In this document: positions 63,716 to 64,000 of the stretch, piece by piece | Numbering within the stretch: the first letter of the stretch is position 1 | How the letters are laid out: each line of letters opens with the position of its first letter | Assembly: GCF_001039355.2 (NCBI RefSeq) | Contig: NW_019775946.1 | Location: forward strand, 689,195 to 753,194 | Reading direction: 5' to 3' | DNA length: 64,000 bases | Source of the DNA: Lingula anatina | Taxonomy: Eukaryota > Brachiopoda > Lingulata > Lingulida > Lingulidae | Position numbers and translations under genes: made by a program | Notes under the pieces: generated by a model | Told to the model about the DNA's origin: nothing | What the model saw: only the letters and a program-made list of their open reading frames with translations | The model's database searches: none

Positions 63716-64000
63716 TCTTTATGCGGCAGGTTCTATGCAGGGATACATTCTTTCGGTTGTACTATCCATGTATATGCATGTGCACTGTAGAACAGGTCTA
63801 GAGGATGGCAGTACCAACCTTGGGAAAGTTTCTGAATTTGATTTAACTTATAAAAAAGAGAGAAAAGAACGTTGATAAAGCAGCAGTGCTTTACTCAAGT
63901 GGTACAGTTTTGTAAATTCATTAAAACAATAATTTGGCACATGTTAAAGTGATTACAGCCGTTCATCTTCTCCAAAAAATATATTTCCTGAGGTAAACGA

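Larger units (their letters stand above)
60809..64000. other. Upstream region of the M13 gene and terminal intergenic DNA
   Basis: The first few hundred bases should contain the M13 5' UTR and promoter. Beyond this I see only repeats: a repeat-family fragment at 61435, a 259-bp tandem duplication at 62089, a (TG)n tract at 62986 and a diverged duplication near 63517. No gene is supported. Confidence 0.6.

Noticed and set aside
1-64000. CRISPR arrays, operons, prophage, tRNA or rRNA genes
   Set aside because: The genes have introns of animal type. I found no spaced direct-repeat array, no tRNA-like A/B boxes with a cloverleaf and no rRNA-like sequence by eye. A covariance-model scan would settle small RNA genes.

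Overview
The window is animal nuclear DNA. Its genes are broken by GT-AG introns, intergenic DNA is AT-rich, and microsatellites and short foldback elements are common. The proteins are extracellular or membrane types typical of bilaterians. The short introns and mixed repeats suit a marine invertebrate (lophotrochozoan, ambulacrarian or cephalochordate), but I cannot name the species.

Layout. Bases 1-21,976 are gene-poor; the only candidate is a two-exon, 79-residue secreted protein on the minus strand (11165-11511). An LRR transmembrane protein follows on the plus strand (21977-24319), with a 15-nt first coding exon and one large exon. A 14-exon minus-strand gene (49379-26886) encodes an 866-residue pikachurin/EGFLAM-like matrix protein: signal peptide, calcium-type EGF, acidic Ser/Thr linker, EGF, then LamG-EGF-LamG-EGF-LamG. 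About 1 kb upstream and divergently oriented is a two-exon, 105-residue cysteine-rich secreted protein resembling a chitin-binding (peritrophin-A) domain (50397-50805). A 14-exon minus-strand gene (60808-51946) encodes a 772-residue type II membrane M13 (neprilysin/ECE family) protein. The last 3 kb are non-coding and hold a 259-bp tandem duplication with an N at its junction.

I rebuilt the multi-exon models by hand from splice sites, reading phase and family motifs. In each, exon lengths sum to whole codons and phases agree at every junction. One M13 intron works only with a GC donor.

Mobile DNA includes a 1.04-kb foldback element in the penultimate M13 intron flanked by an 8-bp direct repeat, a 300-bp MITE-like hairpin in the EGFLAM-like gene flanked by CTAAG, smaller hairpins at 16130, 18408 and 35484 (the last with a relative at 61435), and a LINE 3' relic at about 36070-36295.

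All the genes encode secreted or cell-surface proteins, but they share no visible pathway. I found no gene-cluster system, CRISPR array or operon. The observations most worth following are the M13 protein with an intact HExxH but several altered active-site positions, the EGFLAM-like protein with a different N-terminus, and a duplicated exon fragment later split by a MITE.
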